A stretch of 64,000 nucleotides of DNA from Oscarella lobularis. Its lineage: Eukaryota; Porifera; Homoscleromorpha; Homosclerophorida; Oscarellidae. The stretch is taken from the NCBI RefSeq assembly GCF_947507565.1, contig NC_089180.1, positions 3,531,069-3,595,068 of the forward strand, in the 5' to 3' direction. The notes under the pieces were generated by a model. That model worked only from the letters and a program-made list of their open reading frames with translations, was not told the origin of the DNA and made no database searches. The position numbers and the translations under genes are program-made. This document shows positions 58,980 through 64,000 of the stretch, piece by piece; the stretch's first letter is position 1, and each line of letters opens with the position of its first letter.

Positions 58980-60250
58980 TCAGATCGGCAACTGGTATCG
59001 CTCGACCGACTCGCAGGCGTCGAATACATGCACCTGACGTCTAATTTGCATTGCAAATAGCGAGATTCGCGCGGCGCTCGCCGAACGATCACGGAAGACG
59101 TTCCGGAACTGAACGAGTGTGATTGCAAGCTGGTGGACAGCTTTTCCTCCACTACTTCCACTCGGTTTCACTTCAAAATCGATAGACAGCTTGAGATTCT
59201 CCGTTCCTATGTATCTTTTGAGTGACGCGGAGCCTTTTAGGTCACCTACTTGTGGCAACGAGAAAGCCATAAATGATTAGACGATCGCCGCTGAACACCG
59301 GAGGAACTTTTGATGGAGTTTGAATGACTTTGCTTTCCCCAGGTAAGGACCAGCTGATGTGAACATCTGAGAGTGATGGAGCCAATGAGCGCTTCAGCAT
59401 TCTCATTACCTACAGGAAACCAAATATGTGAAGTGTCACCCTAATTAATACCGTACAGTAGAACCCCGATTATCCGAACCCCTTGGGGCAGCGGGGGGTT
59501 CGGATAATCGAAACGTTCGGATAATCGAAATAGGAGTTTTTTTACACAAAACGGGTGAAATTTTAGGTTTTAGATAGCTTAGGTGTTTGAGTGAGAGAAA
59601 AAATAGAGCTACGGTGCGCTGTACGCCGTTGTGGCGGTTATTTAAGCTGGTAACACAAAGTTTTTTCTGTCGGCACGCCCAATTTCGGTCATGTGACTTA
59701 GAAATTCGGGGTTCGGATAATCGAAAGTTCGGATAATCGGGGTCCGGATAATCGGGGTTCTACTGTAGTGAGAATTTATACCTTAGGCTGCATTCGTTCG
59801 CCAGCTTGAATAAATTCACTTGAGCCTTTACCAGCTTTGGCTATTCCTTTCACGAGTTCAGTTGAAGCGCCGGATCCAATTCCAACAGAGAAACGCCTGC
59901 AAAAACAAGGCAATTATTTCAAAATGAACATTGACTGGAAAGACAGTACCTAGCTTTGCGAGCATTCTTCTTCACTTCTTCAATGACATGTATTGGATAC
60001 GTCCCCGTCAGTGAGTACAAAGATCTGCTTTGGAAGACCTTTCACAGATGGCATCTTGAAGATCTCTTCGAGAGGTGGCAGCAATTCTGTTCCGCCGAGA
60101 TCGGCTCGTATGCTTTTTGTGTGCTGAACGGCCTTGTCTAGATTTCCCTGATTATAAACAACACTCTCTTTGAACAGCTTCTTGTGGCTCGATCCGAATC
60201 CCACGATATTGAAATAGCAATCGTCGGGAATTCTCCTCCTCCCCGAGCGA
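58980..60250 (-). pseudogene. VWA5A/B-like protein fragment (von Willebrand A domain)
   Basis: From about 60230 the minus strand reads CYFNIVGFGSSHKKLFKESV, KSIRADLGGTELLPPLEEIF and PKQIFVLTDGDVSNT. After a two-base shift comes VIEEVKKNARKAR. The next exon (59896-59782) reads RFSVGIGSGASTELVKGIAK, and the following one (from 59409) reads MRMLKRSLAPSLSDVHISWS and GDRLIIYGF. The LGGTEL and VLTDGDVSNT motifs are those of VWA5A-type proteins, whose VWA domain has a MIDAS-like site. A further frame change precedes DLKGSASLKRYIGTENLKLS. The N-terminal VIT domain is not seen; palindromic elements lie there. The cellular role is poorly known. Confidence 0.65.
59456..59765. mobile_element. Tigger-type MITE in a VWA5-like intron
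   Basis: A 310-base element flanked by TA. It starts CAGTAGAACCCCGATTATCC and ends ATAATCGGGGTTCTACTG. GTTCGGATAATCG is repeated at least five times near the ends. Confidence 0.85.
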
Positions 60251-60280
60251 GAGGGTCGGGTATCCAGACTACTAGTTTCG
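60246..60280. repeat. Half copy of the TAGTCTGGATACCC palindromic family
   Basis: GAGCGAGAGGGTCGGGTATC followed by CAGACTA equals the right arm of the 55.8 kb element. Confidence 0.8.
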
Positions 60281-60388
60281 AGCCTTGCGATCGCAACGGT
60301 ATGCGAGTTTCGGCCCGAAATCGCTTCCACAGCGAGAAAACGTTCGTCGAAAATGACTACACGGTCGCGGAAAGACATGCGCGTAGGA

Positions 60389-60465
60389 TAGTCTGGAGGC
60401 CAGACCCTCGCTCAGGGAGAGGGAGAGGGAGAGGGAGAGCGAGAGGGTCGGGTATCCAGACTAGC
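60389..60465. repeat. Second copy of the TAGTCTGGATACCC palindromic family
   Basis: It begins TAGTCTGGAGGCCAGACCCT and ends GGGTCGGGTATCCAGACTA. Its centre has expanded into (GGGAGA)n repeats at about 60415-60441. Confidence 0.75.
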
Positions 60466-60559
60466 CCGGGAGAGGAGGAGAGGCTTGCGGACGAAAGAGA
60501 GCCCGCCCTGCTGTGAACGCGGTGGCAGTTACGATTCCCGAAAAACTCACCGAGACGAT

Positions 60560-61294
60560 TTTGAGGCGTTGACGAGGACGAGAAACGGGCGGCTACGAGT
60601 CCAGTTACGACTTACGAGTCCGCGCTCGAAGGGGGAGATCCGGGAGATCCACGCGTTGGTGCTTGAATCTATCAGAGCCACAGCGGGAGAAGCTAGTTCG
60701 AGTTCGTCGTTTCATGTCGTAAAACCGGATCGTTATCCACAACTGGAATACGTGAATGTGATTAATAGCAGAGTTTTCGAAGCCAAAGAGCGCAAAGACG
60801 GGCCTGTGAACTGCATTGTCAAATTCTTGTCTATCAAGTACCCAGAAGAAGTGCATCAGCATTGCTATGAAAACGGCATTGCTCCTAAGTTTGACGTGGA
60901 AGAGGCTGACGGATACTCTATTGTTGTCATGGAGAAAGTTGAAGAGGCTACGAATCTCGACGAATACATCAAAGCTGTGGCTGCACACTCATCAAGCTGC
61001 GCGCCTTACCAACGTGTCATCGAAAGTATGGAAAGAGCTCTGCACGTTCTTCACAGCAAGGGCTATGTCCACGGAGATTTTCGAGGCCCCAACATTCTTG
61101 TCTGCTCCAGCGGTTCTGTTAAATTTGTTGATTTTGATTGGTCGGGCAAACAAGACGAGACGAAGTATGAGCAGTTGGGCAATTGCTATGTGTGGCCTTG
61201 TTTTAAAAACAGTGAGCTTTCGAGCCATGATCTCTACTTTCTAGCCAGATACAAGAGAAAAATTCGCGAGGCCGCTACTGGACTTCCTAAATAG
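60560..61294 (+). CDS. Protein-kinase-like fold protein
   Basis: The frame is open from 60485 (no convincing ATG) to a TAG at 61292-61294. The recognisable part starts around YPQLEYVNVINSRVFEAKE and VNCIVKFLSIKYPEEVHQHC. It continues with a hinge (YSIVVMEKVEEATNLDEYI) and a catalytic-loop-like YVHGDFRGPNILVCSSGSVK, then FVDFDWSGKQDE. The HGDxxxxN and DFDW motifs replace the usual HRDxxxxN and DFG. I know such atypical kinases from fungal and invertebrate families of unclear role. The glycine loop is not visible, so the N-terminus is probably in missing exons. It appears intact otherwise. Confidence 0.6.
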   Translation, partial: FEALTRTRNGRLRVQLRLTSPRSKGEIREIHALVLESIRATAGEASSSSSFHVVKPDRYPQLEYVNVINSRVFEAKERKDGPVNCIVKFLSIKYPEEVHQHCYENGIAPKFDVEEADGYSIVVMEKVEEATNLDEYIKAVAAHSSSCAPYQRVIESMERALHVLHSKGYVHGDFRGPNILVCSSGSVKFVDFDWSGKQDETKYEQLGNCYVWPCFKNSELSSHDLYFLARYKRKIREAATGLPK

Positions 61295-62161
61295 GAACAT
61301 ATTCACTCTTTTGTTCTTCTGTTGTTTGGCATACTGATTTACAATTGATATGAACGGCCTCATTGATGTCTTCTCTATAGTTGAAGTTCACGTAACCGTC
61401 CTATATCTAAATAAAAAACTCGTAGCAGCCGTAAAGTAAGAAAGGAAAAAAGACAACGATTAATTGATTAATTAATCCCTAAAGAGTCCCCGTAGTCTAA
61501 AATATAAGACTGAAACACTGTAAATAAAGCCACCCCTCATCCACATACCTTCCCATTCTTACAGGTTCATCCCTACCAAAGACAAAATGACCAAAGCCAC
61601 AAAACGCGTAGGTTATATATTAAACACTTATCTGATCCCTTGAAACACACAGTCCCAATTTCACCTTTCATTGACAGAAAAACGGTTCTATAAAAAAACA
61701 AACAAACTAAGTAAAAAAACACATACCGGTACCCAAACATTCACCTTTATATGCAGTCGATAACCGCGCCCTTCATAGCTCTCGTTCTGGATTCCTATAC
61801 GTAGAACTAATCTAAAGACAACTTTGGAAGTGAGTCATTCAATTAATAAATAGCCTCCGGTGGCTTCTCCATTGGGTCTTGCATATCATTCCTTTGACGT
61901 TTAGGTGAGACTTTGTGACACGTTTGAAAGGAGGTTGAATAAAGAGCCCAGACAATGTTCTTTTGGACTAGAGTAGCAATGTTGCAGGATTTTAATTGGA
62001 GTCTTCACTTCAAGTGGGACACGTTTTCGACTCGTTTTAATTAAGGCCAGCAGAACTGATCCCTTAGCACATATACCCTAACCCTTAATTAAGGCAGTAG
62101 TGTAAATCAAACTCTCTCTGATATAATGCTGACCACGCCCATCCAATAAAAACCAATATAA
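61295..62161. other. No recognisable gene
   Basis: Non-coding sequence, probably including the 3' UTR of the kinase-like gene (ATAAATAAAAAACTCG near 61405). Nothing else can be supported. Confidence 0.45.
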
Positions 62162-62849
62162 TGGAGCCGACCACCAGAGTTGTACGGGTGGAGCCCGTAT
62201 AACGGCGGAGGGAGGCTCTCTCAAACGTGATCTTAGGGCCGGAAGTGTCTGTCTGTATGTCTGTTCGTCACGCTACGTATTGTGACGTCACATAAGAAAA
62301 CCCTTACTTTGTAAAGCGCATGCGCGACATATGGCCCAAAACGGTGCCCCAAAAAAGGCGATTTTCGGCGCGAATAAAGCGTTTTTTCTTTCATAAACGG
62401 AAAAAATGCTTAGAAACCCTTATTTCCAATTGATCTGTGCTATTTTCCGTGTTATAAATGCCCTGAGAAACCGAAACGACAGTTTTGATTGTCACGCTCT
62501 GACGTCACAATCAAAAGTATCCACTCATGTACAGTATGTGCGTGGGTATGTACGCGTGTACGGATAACAGGAAATATGACCCGTACACGCCCCCGTACAC
62601 ATGCATAGGTCCTCCTCAAATACAGAATACAGAGCACATTATCAAATACACTACGTCAGAAAAGCGCCTAATTAGGAAAACATTGCAGGTAGGAGTGAGC
62701 TGTAGTAGCTAACGGCTGTAAGGACCACGTGAATAGGTGACAACATAAAAAAATTATGACGTCACACTATGATATGCACTCGCGTACCGTAAGCGGTGGG
62801 AGACTCTGCATGATGGCAACACGGTGAACACCGAGCCATCATTCTCTAG
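62162..62849 (+). mobile_element. Helitron-like non-autonomous element, copy 2
   Basis: A 688-base copy, same start as copy 1 and same 3' end (CGGTG-AA-CACCG, then CTAG|T at 62846-62849). Three TGACGTCA sites are present. Confidence 0.7.
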
Positions 62850-63402
62850 TAGTTTATCTGTTTGCGCATGCACGAGTCCCTACCAATTAGGTTATTGCTA
62901 CGTTTTCCCTGATGACTATGTCTCACAAAATGGCTTTGGATAAGGTCAATACGCAATGGATAAGCGTCGGGTTTCCGTTAATCGAAGCTTTAGGAAAAAA
63001 GCTTCGATTTAAGGTCCGACGAATTTTTAATTGGGGGGGACAGTTTTCGAGGAGAGCGTGTTGAAATTTTTGAACGCGCATCAAAGCAAAATTTTGTGCA
63101 AATCCCCACTCAGACATAAGCATTAGGGTGTTATAAATCCATGGCAATGATAGGAGAGGCGCTAAATATTTCTATTTATTTGGTCTCAAGTTGCAGCTGT
63201 TGACCATCCGCGCCCAATTTTTGCCTCCGTGCGGGTAGTTTCTCTACCTCAAACGCATGTGCGATCGGGAGATTACTAAAAGATCTAATAGTTTTGAGCG
63301 AAATAGTTTTCGTTATGCAGATCGGTAATCGCATTTTACAGGACTTCCCTGCAGACGTAGTCCGTCAGCGAATTGTTAGAAAAACTTTCACTAAATGCAT
63401 TT
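62850..63402. other. No recognisable gene
   Basis: Sequence between two Helitron-like copies, with one unsupported minus-strand frame (63147-62923). Confidence 0.4.
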
Positions 63403-63893
63403 TGGAGCCGACCACCGCAGTTGTACGGGTGGAGCCCGTATAACGAAGGAGGGAGGCTCTCTCAAACGTGATCTTAGGGCCGGAAGTGTCTGTATGTATG
63501 TATGTATGTACGTCTGTTCGGTACAGTATTGTGACGTCACACAGGAAAAACCCTTACTTTGTAAAGCGCATGCGTGAAATGGGGCCCAAAACGGGTACCC
63601 GAAAAAGGCGATTTACGGTGCGAATAAAGCGTTTTTTCTTTCAGAAACGAAAAAAATGCTTAGAAACCCTTATTTCCAATTGATCTGTTCTATTTTCCGT
63701 GTTATAAATGCGCTGAGAAACCGAAACGACAGTTTTGATTGTCACGCTCTGACGTCACAATCAAAAGTATCCAGTCACATGTACAGTATATGGGTGGGTC
63801 TGTACGCGTGTACGGGTAACAGGAAATATGACCCGTACACATGCATAGGTCCTCCTAAAATACAGAGCACATGCATTATCAAATACAGTACAG
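63403..63893 (+). mobile_element. Helitron-like non-autonomous element, copy 3 (3'-truncated)
   Basis: It matches copies 1 and 2 from TGGAGCCGACC up to about 63893, then diverges. The hairpin and CTAG end are absent from the window. Confidence 0.65.
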
Positions 63894-64000
63894 TGCGTGC
63901 CAGCAGCTCGTGCCAGCATAAATGGCCAAACGGGACTTTTAGTAGCGCGCGAGGAATTCAGAGCGTAGTTTACATTTGGCGTAGTTTTGACGTTTGATCG

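Noticed and set aside
60184-60516. Plus-strand frame over the VWA5-like exon
   Set aside because: It runs through palindromic elements and is antisense to the VWA motifs.

Overview
The window is animal nuclear DNA. It carries spliced genes for a store-operated calcium channel (ORAI), a mitotic spindle protein (DLGAP5/HURP), a receptor tyrosine kinase, an exocyst subunit, a mitochondrial tRNA methyltransferase (TRMT10C type), an SLC25 carrier, PDIA5 and an m-AAA protease. Introns are mostly 40-70 bases with GT-AG ends, intergenic gaps are short, and two gene pairs are divergent. TTAATTAA-rich spacers, Death-domain and BTB genes and many DNA transposons fit an early-branching invertebrate. A sponge is my best guess, but it is inferred from style, not proven by a marker gene.

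The left part (1-34.4 kb) is a transposon graveyard. In order it holds: a transposase scrap; a MULE with a SWIM zinc finger; Penelope-like and Ty3-type reverse transcriptase scraps; a P-element/THAP9-like pseudogene; a Helitron helicase with its 3' terminus; a ZMYM-type hAT; a Death-domain exon; a myosin motor exon; and a Tigger relic. A family of CAGTARAACCYC-ended Tigger MITEs follows, then a 909-base TIR element with a 9-base target duplication. Next come two more P-element copies, one split by a nearly intact pogo element, and finally a hAT core.

The middle (34.43-42.05 kb) is a 7.6-kb satellite array of 25-32-base units with higher-order periods of 234, 698 and 1142 bases.

The right part (42.4-64 kb) is gene-rich but damaged. 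A receptor kinase fragment is cut off by a Helitron-like element. Then come a tandem repeat, a small P-rich gene, TRMT10C<>SLC25A44-like (divergent), an EXOC3 scrap, truncated PDIA5<>CCDC34-like (divergent), an HSPBP1 exon, an inverted minisatellite, BTB-BACK, DLGAP5, an m-AAA protease split by a TIR element, ORAI, VWA5-like, and a kinase-like gene. Two more Helitron-like copies close the window.

Nearly every conserved gene here carries one or more 1-, 2- or 8-base frameshifts, often in homopolymers. This points either to consensus errors in the assembly or to a decaying duplicated segment. It is the main caveat for all coding calls. All identifications are from motif recognition by eye; no database search was run.
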